64,000 nucleotides of DNA from Kordia antarctica (GTDB taxonomy: Bacteria > Bacteroidota > Bacteroidia > Flavobacteriales > Flavobacteriaceae), in assembly GCF_009901525.1 (NCBI RefSeq), contig NZ_CP019288.1:5051501-5115500 (forward strand), read 5' to 3'. How positions within the stretch are numbered: position 1 is the stretch's first letter; every line of letters begins with the position of its first letter. Position numbers and translations under genes: made by a program. Below the pieces are notes generated by a model. That model made no database searches. It was not told where the DNA came from and saw only the letters and a program-made list of their open reading frames with translations. Of this stretch, positions 1 to 8,445 are shown piece by piece.

Positions 1-130
1 AAAAATGAATTTGAGAAAGATTGGTTTTATTTGTTAATGCTACGATAAATTTTTCGAAAGCATATCCACCTCTCGGACCAATTCCTATAATCCCTATTTT
101 TCTAATATTTGCTATTGTTGATTTTTTCAA
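1..130 (-). CDS. FAD/NAD(P)-binding protein, N-terminus only
   Basis: Only the first 43 codons are inside the window; the gene runs off the left edge. Reading leftwards, the frame gives a Rossmann dinucleotide-binding start, KIGIIGIGPRGGYAFEK, with the GxGPRG loop typical of FAD-NAD(P)-binding proteins of the NAD_binding_9 type. No ATG lies between the upstream in-frame stop and this motif, so a TTG at 128-130 is the likely start, unless translation begins at another rare codon. The specific substrate cannot be told from this fragment. Confidence 0.6.
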   Translation of the reverse strand, partial: MKKSTIANIRKIGIIGIGPRGGYAFEKFIVALTNKTNLSQIHF

Positions 131-186
131 TGTTGATTTATTCTTTAATTTATTGACACATAATTTGTAGTCTTAAAGATATAAAA

Positions 187-220
187 AAAACGACGTATTC
201 TGAAAAGAGTACGTCGTTTT
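187..220 (-). terminator. Rho-independent terminator after the PhnA-like gene
   Basis: An 11-bp perfect stem (AAAACGACGTA at 187-197, TACGTCGTTTT at 210-220) with a 12-nt loop lies 24 nt past the stop of the gene at 245-823. A run of A on the plus strand at 183-190 gives a U tract on the minus transcript. Confidence 0.8.
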
Positions 221-244
221 GTAATTTTTTATGTTGTAGAATGC

Positions 245-823
245 TTATGTCTTCTTCACATATTTTGTAATAATTACAATATGTTGCCCGTTTAAGCGAC
301 CTTCAATATGTTCGGCATTATCATGTGTTAGTGAAATGTTACGAACTGCCGATCCGCGTTTTGCAACAAAACCTGCGCCTTTTACGTTTAAATCTTTAAT
401 TAAAACTACGCTATCGCCAGCTTGTAATTGTACGCCATTTACATCTAAATGTTTGATTGCGTTTTCTTTATCGTCCGCTTCTCCAGTTGCTTTTGCCCAA
501 GCTATATCGTCTTCATCCAAATACATCATATCGAGCAAATCTTGTGGCCAACCTTCTTTTTTCAGTCTGTGTAGCATTCGCCAAGAAACAATTTGAACCG
601 CTTTCACTTCGCTCCACATGCAATCATTTAAACAACGCCAATGATTGGAATCCATTAGTTCAGGATCTTCAATTTGAGAAATACACGTATTGCAAGCGTA
701 TATAGATTTCTCTAATTGATTTTCGTGATTTGGTGGTATATTATAAACGGATAATTTTTCCGTCGCGCTACATAATTCACATGTAGAATTGCTTCGTTTT
801 TGTAGTTCTCTTTCAATGCTCAT
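245..823 (-). CDS. PhnA family zinc-ribbon protein
   Basis: 192 aa. The N-terminus has two CxxC pairs (Cys15/Cys18 and Cys44/Cys47) that would form a zinc ribbon. The C-terminal third, from about residue 125, matches the PhnA domain: an SH3-like beta domain around GDSVVLIKDLNVKGAG. The family is named after E. coli PhnA, whose genetic link to phosphonate use is historical; the molecular role of these stand-alone proteins is not settled. The gene is single, has its own terminator at 187-220, and its neighbour at 899 is unrelated. Family assignment is firm, function is not. Confidence 0.85.
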   Translation of the reverse strand: MSIERELQKRSNSTCELCSATEKLSVYNIPPNHENQLEKSIYACNTCISQIEDPELMDSNHWRCLNDCMWSEVKAVQIVSWRMLHRLKKEGWPQDLLDMMYLDEDDIAWAKATGEADDKENAIKHLDVNGVQLQAGDSVVLIKDLNVKGAGFVAKRGSAVRNISLTHDNAEHIEGRLNGQHIVIITKYVKKT

Positions 824-898
824 TCTAGAAATTCTTTAATTCGAGACAAAAGTATAGGTTTCGCTCAGATATAAAAGTAGATTGTCTTCTTATTTGGA

Positions 899-1768
899 TT
901 ATTCTACAGTAAGATCAAAAGAAGTTTCAAAGCTTTTATCAGATTTTTTATCTCTTATTTTAAAAAGACACGTTACAGGATTGTCAATACTACCTTCTGT
1001 AATGGAAAGTGAAGCGTATAATTGATCTTTTAAATCTTTAGCACTCACAGGTTCCGGGAATAATTCGCCTACTTCATTGATAACTTTTCCTTTTGCATCC
1101 GTTAAACTGATAGAAGCGCTCAAATCTACTTTTCCATTTTCGTCAACATCATAACCTTCTAAATTTTCTAATAGAATGTATACACTTTCGTTTGGACTAA
1201 TTTTATCATCAATGATGGCAAGGTCCCGCGTTTGTGAGTATAAATACAATACATCATACGTTAAGCCAACTGTTTTTGTTTTTAGTAACGGATTGTCAAC
1301 AATTGAAAAATCTTTCTTTACATTATAATATCCGTCGCCATTTTTATCACTTATATTGATATGCATTTGATACGAATTTTTCGGCATCATTGGTGTCGCA
1401 AATGTAAGTTTGCTTCGTAAATTCAGATCCTTTTCCGTATACGCTTCTTTGGTGTTTTTAAATAAATTCTTTTGAGAAAGTACGGTGTCACCTTTTTTAT
1501 TAGTTACAAAAATGTCCATATCTGGATACGCCAAGCTGTCTTGTAGCACGAATCCTGTCATATTTTCATAAAACAGCGTGATTTTTTCTCCATACGAAAA
1601 CTCATCTTTGTTGATTTTCCCTGTGTGATTTTCCATCGTAATTTTGTCACAAGACAATTTGCTGTTATCAATTGTAGCTGTAACGTGATCTTGATTTTGC
1701 GAAGTTCCATTTCCGCATGAAAAACATATGGAAATAAGTAGTAGGAGATAGGTGTAGTTTAGTTTCAT
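899..1768 (-). CDS. Putative secreted lipoprotein of unknown function
   Basis: 289 aa from the ATG at 1766-1768. That start opens a classical leader, MKLNYTYLLLLISICFSCGN, ending in a cysteine that suits a relaxed Bacteroidetes lipobox (FSC-GN). The reading frame is open further upstream, but that extension overlaps the DUF1456 gene and puts a hydrophilic tail before the leader, so it is rejected. The mature part looks like two or more beta-sandwich segments of about 100 residues, with repeated phrases such as GEKITLFYENMTGFVLQD and NESVYILLENLEGYDVDE, which may be an internal duplication. No catalytic motif was recognised. Confidence 0.7.
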   Translation of the reverse strand: MKLNYTYLLLLISICFSCGNGTSQNQDHVTATIDNSKLSCDKITMENHTGKINKDEFSYGEKITLFYENMTGFVLQDSLAYPDMDIFVTNKKGDTVLSQKNLFKNTKEAYTEKDLNLRSKLTFATPMMPKNSYQMHINISDKNGDGYYNVKKDFSIVDNPLLKTKTVGLTYDVLYLYSQTRDLAIIDDKISPNESVYILLENLEGYDVDENGKVDLSASISLTDAKGKVINEVGELFPEPVSAKDLKDQLYASLSITEGSIDNPVTCLFKIRDKKSDKSFETSFDLTVE

Positions 1769-1775
1769 AATATAA

Positions 1776-2060
1776 TTATTTATTCTCCTTCCGTTTAGAG
1801 GTCGAAGGTGTTGATTTTGGTTTGTCTTCTTTCTTCGGCATCGGACCACGTAAGTGAATCACCAAAGCATTTAGGAAGTTACGTAAAATTTGATCGCCAC
1901 AGTTTTTATATTTTGGATGATCTTCCGTACGGAAAAATGCGCCCAATTCACTTTTAGTGATTCTAAAATCTACGAGTTCTAATATTTTTACAATATCGTC
2001 ATCACGGAGCTTTAATGCCACGCGAAGTTTTTTGAAAATGTCGTTGTTTGTTAATGCCAT
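1776..2060 (-). CDS. DUF1456 family protein (YehS-like), single repeat
   Basis: 94 aa. The region from residue 3 to 72 matches the DUF1456 unit: NNDIFKKLRVALKLRDDDIV, a middle section with an FFRTED turn, and a final NFLNALVIHLRG. E. coli YehS carries two such units in about 156 residues; this protein has one, followed by a Lys/Ser-rich tail. The function of the family is unknown. The stop lies 7 bp before the start of the lipoprotein gene at 1768, so the two may be co-transcribed. Confidence 0.8.
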   Translation of the reverse strand: MALTNNDIFKKLRVALKLRDDDIVKILELVDFRITKSELGAFFRTEDHPKYKNCGDQILRNFLNALVIHLRGPMPKKEDKPKSTPSTSKRKENK

Positions 2061-2165
2061 ATAGCAAATATACTTATTTTAATGTGAGTTCATAATAATG
2101 ATTTCAAAATATAATCGTACTTTTTATAAGTAAAGCATTGGTTAAATATTTCGTTATCAGCACAT

Positions 2166-2417
2166 TAATTTCATTTTCTTTGCTCGCACAAAGAAAACAG
2201 AAACAAAAGAAAGTGCGCTTTTAGTTCGTGTGATTTCTATTTTATATTTTGGAACTCATGAATCTTCGATTTCCAGATGTATTTTTAGTTTTTCTTTTAG
2301 GGAAAAACTAAAACCGCATGAATTTTTCTAAATTTTCTCCAAGGATTCGAAAATTCCCTGCTATACTGCGGAAAAGACAAAAAAAACACTCTGTAATTTT
2401 ACATCGAACTCAGGTTA
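2166..2417 (-). repeat. 295-bp dispersed element, decayed copy A
   Basis: Reverse-oriented copy of the element found intact at 5054, 17982, 45217 and 62206. The outer inverted repeat TCGAACTCAGGTT is kept at 2404-2416; the other end is lost. It carries a 48-bp extra block at 2223-2270 that is shared, with one mismatch, only with copy D (29298-29345). It lies on the same strand and 3' of the cold-shock gene, after its terminator. Confidence 0.8.
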
Positions 2418-2478
2418 CTATTAAATATATTAGTTTTTTTGTAATAACAAGTAGTAAATCGTAAAAATAAGACACAAA

Positions 2479-2504
2479 AAAAGCCTATCAATTGATAGGC
2501 TTTT
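2479..2504 (-). terminator. Terminator of the cold-shock gene
   Basis: Perfect 26-bp palindrome (AAAAGCCTATCAA followed by its complement) 31 nt beyond the stop of the cold-shock gene. The A run at 2476-2482 gives a U tract on the minus transcript. Confidence 0.85.
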
Positions 2505-2535
2505 ACTTCATTTAAGAATTAAATATAAATATATA

Positions 2536-2727
2536 TTAAATTACTTTTACGTTCACGGCATTAAGACCTTTACGTCCTTCTTGTAAGTCGAATTCAACTT
2601 CATCTCCTTCACGAACTTCGTCGATTAATCCAGAAATGTGTACAAAATGTTCACTGTTTGAACCTTCTTCAACGATAAATCCAAATCCTTTTGCGTCGTT
2701 GAAAAATTTTACTGTTCCTTTGCTCAT
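2536..2727 (-). CDS. Cold-shock domain protein (CspA family)
   Basis: 63 aa, the usual length for a single cold-shock domain. RNP1 (KGFGFI, residues 13-18) and RNP2 (HFVHIS, about residues 27-32) are intact, so it should bind single-stranded RNA or DNA and act as an RNA chaperone in the cytoplasm. The gene is flanked by a strong promoter at 2761-2791 and a perfect palindromic terminator at 2479-2504, so it forms a single-gene transcript. The predicted 5' leader is only about 28 nt, far shorter than the long thermosensing leader of E. coli cspA. Confidence 0.93.
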   Translation of the reverse strand: MSKGTVKFFNDAKGFGFIVEEGSNSEHFVHISGLIDEVREGDEVEFDLQEGRKGLNAVNVKVI

Positions 2728-2760
2728 TGTAATAAATTTTAATAATTGTTATGATATACG

Positions 2761-2791
2761 CAAAGATAATATCAAAATGCAAATGTTCAAC
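2761..2791 (-). promoter_or_regulatory. Bacteroidetes-type promoter of the cold-shock gene
   Basis: Minus strand reads GTTG, a 19-nt spacer, then TATCTTTG. This matches the Bacteroidetes consensus of a -33 TTG and a -7 TAnnTTTG. The -7 box ends 33 nt before the start codon. Confidence 0.7.
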
Positions 2792-2822
2792 AAATTCTGT
2801 ATTTTTTTTAAGTTCGTTACAA

Positions 2823-3503
2823 TTATTTAATATTGAATTTTCTTATTTTTTCACTCAAACCCACGTCTTTCATGAGGTTCTCAATGATTTTAAAATCTTT
2901 ATTCTTTACAGATTTTTTTATTTTACCTGCCATTAAGTAATGTAAATCGTCGCAAGTGTCTTGTAATGTGGAGAATATATGCAAGGAAAGGATGATTATT
3001 TTACCTTTTTCTTTGAGTAATTTCAGCAATTCTTTAATAATAAGATTGCTTTGAATATCAACACCATTGAATGGCTCATCCAAGATAAAAACATCATTAT
3101 TTTGAAGTAAAACACCTGTCATCGCTAATTTCTTTTTCATTCCTGTGGAATAGGTTTCTGCGTATTGCTGCAATGGCAACTCAAAAATATTCTTTTCTTT
3201 AAAGTCTACATTTTTAATATTTCGCGCATTACAGAGTAATTGTAAATATTCTTTTCCTGTAATTTTAGATAGAAACTCTGGATTCGTTTCTAAAAACCCA
3301 ACAACATTTTTGATATTTCTTTTTTCATATTGAATGTTTCCTTCGTATGATTCCAAACCCGCAATACATTTGAATAAGGTTGTTTTTCCTGCGCCATTTT
3401 CGCCAACAATTCCGTGAATTTCTCCCGAATTGAAATGCAATTCTATTTCATTTAGAATTTGCTTTTTCCCGTATGATTTTGAAAGATTGATAACACTTAA
3501 CAT
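2823..3503 (-). CDS. ABC transporter ATP-binding protein
   Basis: 226 aa. Walker A GENGAGKTT at residues 34-42, signature YSTGMKKKLAM near 117-127, and Walker B FILDEP near 138-143 are all intact. It should power the membrane protein encoded just upstream: its start overlaps the last 7 bp of the gene at 3497-4543, a sign of translational coupling. The closest general type is the ABC-2 exporter ATPase. The cargo is unknown; the last 30 residues past the H-loop are short and lysine-rich. Confidence 0.88.
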   Translation of the reverse strand: MLSVINLSKSYGKKQILNEIELHFNSGEIHGIVGENGAGKTTLFKCIAGLESYEGNIQYEKRNIKNVVGFLETNPEFLSKITGKEYLQLLCNARNIKNVDFKEKNIFELPLQQYAETYSTGMKKKLAMTGVLLQNNDVFILDEPFNGVDIQSNLIIKELLKLLKEKGKIIILSLHIFSTLQDTCDDLHYLMAGKIKKSVKNKDFKIIENLMKDVGLSEKIRKFNIK

Positions 3504-4543
3504 ACTAATATAGAATTAAGTTTTTTGATAGATCGTTTGTAGAAATATGGAATAATCAGAATTAAAAGTGGCGGAAACAGTAAGCAAACCAGCATGGCAA
3601 GTGTTTGAAATAGATGAACTTGTGATGGATAATTACTGTATTTCCCTATAATTGTTAATAGGATAAAAGAATACCCTAACACTGTGAACAACAATGTAAT
3701 TTGTAATCTTTCAAGCGAAAAAAATAAAGACAATCCAATGACAATTGGCAGTACTAAAAAACTGCTGAAAAGGATTGCTGTTTTTATTTTATGGTTTAAA
3801 AATTCTTTTGATGTCATACTGTGAATCCAAATATAATATAAAGGTTCTTGTTTTGAATAAAACGACATGCAACATACAAAAACTGCAATCAGGCTAAAAA
3901 CTCCTAAGTTATAATTATCAACAAAAACAGCAATATAGGTGAGTATGTAGAGTACAGGAAATAACCAAAAAGTATTTCGAAAACCTATGACAAATTCAAA
4001 TGGGTTTTTGCCAAAAGGTGTTGGAATTGTAATGCTTCTGATACCTAGATTATTAAAAAATGATAGCATTATAGCACCAACATGAATGATAATTATTTCT
4101 ATAAAAGCTTGTTTGTAGCAGAGAAAACCACTAAACGGAAGCACAAATAGCGTATTTTCTAACATGCGTACTTTCCAAAATGTTTCTAGCGGAAAGCATT
4201 TTTGTAAAAAGACAGTTCGTTTTATGTTTCCTAACTTCAAAGTTAACAATAAGCCAATACCAATATAGTAATACGAAGCTTGCGAAATATTTTTAAAAAT
4301 AGCTTCAGAAACCCAACTAAAAAGTGCAAGTAATAGCGCAAAACCAATCAGCGGAATGACGCCAAATTCGTCAATATGACGATAGATTCTTTTAAATTGT
4401 AGGGTGAAGTAGAAGTTCAATTTTGTAGTTTTGAGTTTTCTGAAAATCGAATATACATATAAAATTAAGTTTTTAATCTGAAGAAGTTCTGCATTGCTAA
4501 ACTTTAGCGAATTCTTAACAAATCTCGTTAAAGTTGCAAACAC
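3497..4543 (-). CDS. Multi-spanning membrane protein, probable ABC exporter permease
   Basis: 348 aa with about eight or nine hydrophobic segments, after an N-terminal basic stretch of some 70 residues. No family motif was recognised by eye; the permease role is inferred from the coupled ATPase gene (7-bp overlap) and from the segment pattern, which is like ABC-2 permeases encoded next to stand-alone ATPases. The start lies 120 bp from the divergent gene at 4664, so the gap should hold both promoters. Confidence 0.65.
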   Translation of the reverse strand: MFATLTRFVKNSLKFSNAELLQIKNLILYVYSIFRKLKTTKLNFYFTLQFKRIYRHIDEFGVIPLIGFALLLALFSWVSEAIFKNISQASYYYIGIGLLLTLKLGNIKRTVFLQKCFPLETFWKVRMLENTLFVLPFSGFLCYKQAFIEIIIIHVGAIMLSFFNNLGIRSITIPTPFGKNPFEFVIGFRNTFWLFPVLYILTYIAVFVDNYNLGVFSLIAVFVCCMSFYSKQEPLYYIWIHSMTSKEFLNHKIKTAILFSSFLVLPIVIGLSLFFSLERLQITLLFTVLGYSFILLTIIGKYSNYPSQVHLFQTLAMLVCLLFPPLLILIIPYFYKRSIKKLNSILVC

Positions 4544-4663
4544 GTAGTTTTACGTATTTTTTAGCTTCCAGAATAGTTTGCACGATTTTGCCAATTAGTT
4601 TTCTTACTTTTATAAATGGCATAGCTACTGAAAAAACATTTTATAAATTAAAATAAAAACGAT

Positions 4664-5050
4664 ATGTCAGTTCCAAAAACAGGTACGTACGCGCCATTAA
4701 ACAAAACATTGACAATTACAATTGAAAGTGCAGATCCTTCCGATGGTCAAATTCAAGGAACATATGTACATAATTTTACGCCAGAAGGACCAATTACAGT
4801 TTCGGGGAAAGTTGGCGGGTATGCTTGGGTCAAAAATAATGATGGCGGAACCGGAACAGCACCATTTCATATCAACTTTACAGCTTCTGTTCGTCCAGAA
4901 GGTTCGCCGTATTGTATTGTTGATTTTTGGAACGGATTCTACACAAATGATGATACAATTGTAATTACAGGCAGTCGTTCATACGTGAAAAATGATGGCA
5001 CAACGCAGTCTATTGGTTTAGGAACTTTAGAACTGTATTTGCAATCTTAA
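4664..5050 (+). CDS. Small beta-rich protein, possibly avidin-like
   Basis: 128 aa, no signal peptide. The sequence alternates short polar and hydrophobic runs typical of a beta barrel, with GTYAPLNKTLTITI, then DGQIQGTYVH, then PFHINFTASV, and an FWNGFY strand. The order of GT-[YW], QGTY, hydrophobic-N-F and W-x-G-x-[FY] resembles the avidin/streptavidin barrel, but several avidin biotin-binding tryptophans cannot be placed, so this is a weak suggestion. The stop codon is only 3 nt before copy B of the 295-bp element, which may serve as its 3' end. Confidence 0.6.
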   Translation: MSVPKTGTYAPLNKTLTITIESADPSDGQIQGTYVHNFTPEGPITVSGKVGGYAWVKNNDGGTGTAPFHINFTASVRPEGSPYCIVDFWNGFYTNDDTIVITGSRSYVKNDGTTQSIGLGTLELYLQS

Positions 5051-5053
5051 AAA

Positions 5054-5349
5054 AACGTGAGTTCGATATAAAATTTCAGAGTATTGTTTTGTCTTTTCCG
5101 CAGTATAGCAGGGATTTTTCGTTAAGAATTTTCGAAGCCTTGGAGAAAATTTAGAAAAATTCATGCGGTTTTAGTTTTTCCCCTAAAAGAAAAACTAAAA
5201 ATACCTCTGGAAAAGCGCACTTTCTTTTGTTTCTTTTCTTTGTGCGAGCAAAGAAAACGAAAATAACAGAATGAAAATCAAATGCTTAGCAGTTATTTCA
5301 AAGCTATGTTCAAAATTTTATTTGAGTAAACTTACATCAAACTCACGTT
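5054..5349 (+). repeat. 295-bp dispersed element, intact copy B
   Basis: 296 bp bounded by AACGTGAGTTCGA (5054-5066) and TCAAACTCACGTT (5337-5349), one mismatch to the perfect inverted repeat. It holds the hairpins TTTTAGTTTTTC/GAAAAACTAAAA and TTTTCTTTG/CAAAGAAAA and a 26-codon frame at 5271-5351 (MKIKCLAVISKLCSKF...). It starts 3 nt after the stop of the gene at 4664-5050. The flanking AAAA on each side could be a target duplication but is uninformative. Confidence 0.9.
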
Positions 5350-5391
5350 AAAAAAGTATATTTTCTCATAAAAGCATTAGTGTGTCGAAAC

Positions 5392-7380
5392 TTATAGCTT
5401 CTCTTGCAACAACTTAATTTCATCACGATATTTCGCAGCGTCCATAAAATTCAACTCTTTTGCGGCAGTTTCCATTGCTTTTCGCTTTTCGCGAATTAAC
5501 TTTTCTAGTTGTGCTTTGGTCAAGTATTCCAAATCTGGTTCGGCAGCAGCTTTCGCCTTAATTTCATCTTCCCAAGCCAAACTATCATCTTTCCCAAGAA
5601 TTGAACTCAAAGCTTTGTTCAATCCTGTTGGTGTAATGCCATGTTTTGTATTGTATTCTATTTGTTTCTCGCGCCTGTATTCGGTTTCGTCCATTGTTTT
5701 TTGCATACTTTTCGTAATTCTATCCGCATACAAAATTGCTCTTCCATTCACGTTTCTCGCAGCTCTACCAATAGTTTGTGTTAGTGATCGCGCGGAACGT
5801 AAAAAACCTTCTTTATCCGCATCTAAAATCGCTACTAATGATACTTCTGGTAAATCCAATCCTTCACGAAGTAAGTTGATACCAACCAACACATCAAAGA
5901 TACCTTTTCGCAAATCTTGCATAATTTGTACACGTTCCAACGTATCAACATCACTGTGAATGTAGCGACATCGAATTTGAATTCGCGATAGATATTTTGT
6001 CAATTCTTCTGCCATTCTTTTGGTTAAAGTTGTCACCAACACACGTTCATCTTTTTCGGTGCGAAGATGAATTTCTTCTACCAAATTATCAATCTGATTT
6101 AAACTTGGACGCACTTCAATAATCGGATCTAATAATCCTGTCGGACGAATTACTTGTTCTACAACTACGCCTTCTGTTTTGTGCAATTCATAATCCGCAG
6201 GCGTTGCACTTACATAAATTACTTGGTTTTGAATGACTTCAAATTCTTCAAATTTCAAAGGTCGGTTGTCCATTGCGGCTGGCAATCTGAAACCGTATTC
6301 TACTAAGTTTTCTTTTCTACTTCTATCGCCGCCGTACATCGCATGCACTTGCGAAATAGTTACGTGACTTTCATCGACAATCATTAAATAATCATCTGGA
6401 AAATAGTCTAACAAACAAAAAGGACGCGTTCCTGGCGCTCTTCCATCTAAATATCTAGAGTAGTTTTCAATTCCAGAACAATAGCCTAATTCACGAATCA
6501 TTTCCAAGTCAAAATTTGTGCGTTCTTCCAAACGTTTTGCTTCTAAATGTTTTCCTATTTCCTTGAAATAATCTACTTGTTTTACCATATCTTCCTGAAT
6601 TTGATGAATGGCATTTTGCAACACATCTTGCGAGGTTACAAACATATTTGCAGGATAAATGGTGAGTTCTTCGTATTTTTCCAACACATTATTTGTGGCA
6701 GGATCAAACGATTCTATTTCTTCTATTTCATCGCCAAAGAAGTGAATTCTGAATGCAAAATCGGCATAACCAGGAAAAACATCCACCACATCACCTTTCA
6801 CACGAAACGAACCGCGTAAAAAATCGGCTTCCGTTCTGGAATATAAACTTTGCACCAAACGATGTAATAATTTAGTTCGTGAAATCACTTGCTCACGTTC
6901 TAAAGTGATGACATTTTTCTGAAATTCCACAGGATTTCCAATACCATATAAACAGGAAACTGACGCAACTACAATGACATCGCGACGTCCCGAAAGTAGG
7001 GAAGAAGTTGTGCTGAGTCGCAATTTTTCAATTTCTTCGTTAATGGATAAATCTTTTTCAATATACGTTCCCGAAGACGGCATATACGCTTCTGGCTGAT
7101 AATAATCGTAGTAAGACACAAAATATTCCACTGCATTTTCAGGAAAGAATAGCTTAAATTCTGAGTACAATTGTGCTGCCAACGTTTTATTATGTGCTAA
7201 AACAAGCGTTGGTTTTTGAACTTCTTCAATCACATTGGCAACGGTAAATGTTTTTCCCGATCCGGTAACTCCTAACAAGGTTTGATAGCGTTCGTCAGCT
7301 TCAATTCCTGCAATTAATTCTTTGATGGCTTGCGGTTGATCTCCAGTAGGGGAAAAGTCAGATACTAATTTGAATTTCAT
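5392..7380 (-). CDS. uvrB: Excinuclease ABC subunit B
   Basis: 662 aa from the ATG at 7378-7380, which opens the standard UvrB N-terminus (MKFKLVSDFSPTGDQPQAI). Visible features are Walker A GVTGSGKT at residues 37-44, the beta-hairpin region YDYYQPEAY that inserts between DNA strands, helicase motifs with DESH and SATP, and a C-terminal UVR motif for UvrC binding. It acts with UvrA and UvrC in nucleotide excision repair. A longer frame to 7485 is open only because it reads through an intergenic repeat (the spurious phrase WIPAFAGMT), so it is not used. Confidence 0.97.
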   Translation of the reverse strand: MKFKLVSDFSPTGDQPQAIKELIAGIEADERYQTLLGVTGSGKTFTVANVIEEVQKPTLVLAHNKTLAAQLYSEFKLFFPENAVEYFVSYYDYYQPEAYMPSSGTYIEKDLSINEEIEKLRLSTTSSLLSGRRDVIVVASVSCLYGIGNPVEFQKNVITLEREQVISRTKLLHRLVQSLYSRTEADFLRGSFRVKGDVVDVFPGYADFAFRIHFFGDEIEEIESFDPATNNVLEKYEELTIYPANMFVTSQDVLQNAIHQIQEDMVKQVDYFKEIGKHLEAKRLEERTNFDLEMIRELGYCSGIENYSRYLDGRAPGTRPFCLLDYFPDDYLMIVDESHVTISQVHAMYGGDRSRKENLVEYGFRLPAAMDNRPLKFEEFEVIQNQVIYVSATPADYELHKTEGVVVEQVIRPTGLLDPIIEVRPSLNQIDNLVEEIHLRTEKDERVLVTTLTKRMAEELTKYLSRIQIRCRYIHSDVDTLERVQIMQDLRKGIFDVLVGINLLREGLDLPEVSLVAILDADKEGFLRSARSLTQTIGRAARNVNGRAILYADRITKSMQKTMDETEYRREKQIEYNTKHGITPTGLNKALSSILGKDDSLAWEDEIKAKAAAEPDLEYLTKAQLEKLIREKRKAMETAAKELNFMDAAKYRDEIKLLQEKL

Positions 7381-7407
7381 AAAATGTATTTGCTTATGTC
7401 TGTATTT

Positions 7408-7518
7408 GGGCGTTACCACAAGGGTCAGGCTTTCGGCAGTCGCTTTTTGCATTGTCATTCCTGCGAAGGCAGGAATCCAACACAAAAGAGCTCCAACAAT
7501 GCCTTAATCCTTAACGCG
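7408..7518. repeat. GGGCGT...ACGCG intergenic element, copy 1
   Basis: Begins GGGCGTTACC, continues GGTCAGGCTTTCGGCAGTCG and ends CCTTAACGCG. The same frame of motifs recurs at 44644-44795. Here it lies 28 bp upstream of the uvrB start and has the CCTGCGAAGGCAGG palindrome nested inside. Confidence 0.6.
7454..7479. repeat. REP-like palindrome CCTGCGAAGGCAGG, copy 1
   Basis: A 26-bp unit containing TTCCTGCGAAGGCAGGAA, identical to the unit at 40129-40154. One of its frames gives the familiar spurious peptide WIPAFAGMT. Confidence 0.8.
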
Positions 7519-7585
7519 CTGAAGTGCAAAAATAATGAAAACTACTGAAGAAGTTGCAGTTGTGAGGAAATGTGTCTGTAAAACT

Positions 7586-8332
7586 TTAAACTAAAAAATC
7601 AGTATTTCGCATTTCATAATTGAGACCTTGATAATTTTCTTTGTCAATCTGTTTTAAAACAAAATCTAAATGCCAAATTAATCTATTGTATGATCCATTA
7701 TCAATAGCTCTTTGACCAGTAAGCATACTTGTGAAAAATACAGGAGTACCTTCCAACTCTGAATTGTTTATAATAATTTCTGTTCCTAATTCTGGATTAA
7801 ATTCAAACTCAAAGTTTGTAGATATTTTGTGTTTATTTTGTTTCATAAAATATCTGGCAGCAGTATTAGAAACTACAATAATTTTTGGCTTTGCAGATAG
7901 GATTATTTCTCTTGAAATTTGTAATTGCTTATCAAGGAAATCCTTACTGATATTATCTTTCAGTAATTCATCTACAAAACGTTGTTTTGTTTCTCGAAAG
8001 AAAAAAAAATCTAAATGAGACCATTTAATGCTTAGTTTATTCGAAATATCAACAAACTTTTTAAAATAAGGATGAATTTTTCCTTCTAAATTGTTTTCAG
8101 TCTGATCCATGCTAAAAAAGTGACTTTTTGTATCTGATCCTTTTTTAAAAGATGGATTGATACCAATAAAAAGAATCGAATTCTTAATTACTTCTTTGTG
8201 AATTGCATAACCTCTAGATATAATTCTGTCATGAACTTTGTCAGCATTATTCCAAACTGTTATTTCTTGAAACTTTGGGTTTTTCCAAATTTCTTCAATT
8301 TCATCAGAATACTTTTCTTCAATTTGAACCAT
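7586..8332 (-). CDS. Uracil-DNA glycosylase-like protein
   Basis: 248 aa. The phrase SILFIGINPSFKKGS (about residues 50-64) resembles the catalytic GxNPG loop of the uracil-DNA glycosylase superfamily, PKIIVVSNTAAR (about 149-160) resembles its central strand and helix, and VFFTSMLTGQRAIDNGS near the C-terminus lies where the family has its second motif. The protein may remove damaged bases or may be a catalytically altered relative; the usual catalytic histidine motif is not obvious. It stands alone, downstream of the large adhesin gene, with about 110 bp between them. Confidence 0.5.
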   Translation of the reverse strand: MVQIEEKYSDEIEEIWKNPKFQEITVWNNADKVHDRIISRGYAIHKEVIKNSILFIGINPSFKKGSDTKSHFFSMDQTENNLEGKIHPYFKKFVDISNKLSIKWSHLDFFFFRETKQRFVDELLKDNISKDFLDKQLQISREIILSAKPKIIVVSNTAARYFMKQNKHKISTNFEFEFNPELGTEIIINNSELEGTPVFFTSMLTGQRAIDNGSYNRLIWHLDFVLKQIDKENYQGLNYEMRNTDFLV

Positions 8333-8445
8333 ATATATAGTATTATGAAATGATTTTTAGGTTGAATGTTGTAAGCTAACAATTGTTTCTTCCCCAAAAA
8401 ATAAACCTAAAATGAATACAACTATTTTAATTTTTCCCATAGATA

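Noticed and set aside
1769-1849. N-terminal extension of the lipoprotein gene into the DUF1456 gene
   Set aside because: It would place 27 charged residues before the signal peptide and overlap the preceding gene; the ATG at 1768 fits the leader.
7381-7485. 35-residue N-terminal extension of UvrB with WIPAFAGMT
   Set aside because: This phrase is the translation of a REP-like palindrome and is a common false peptide; UvrB starts at MKFKLVSDF.
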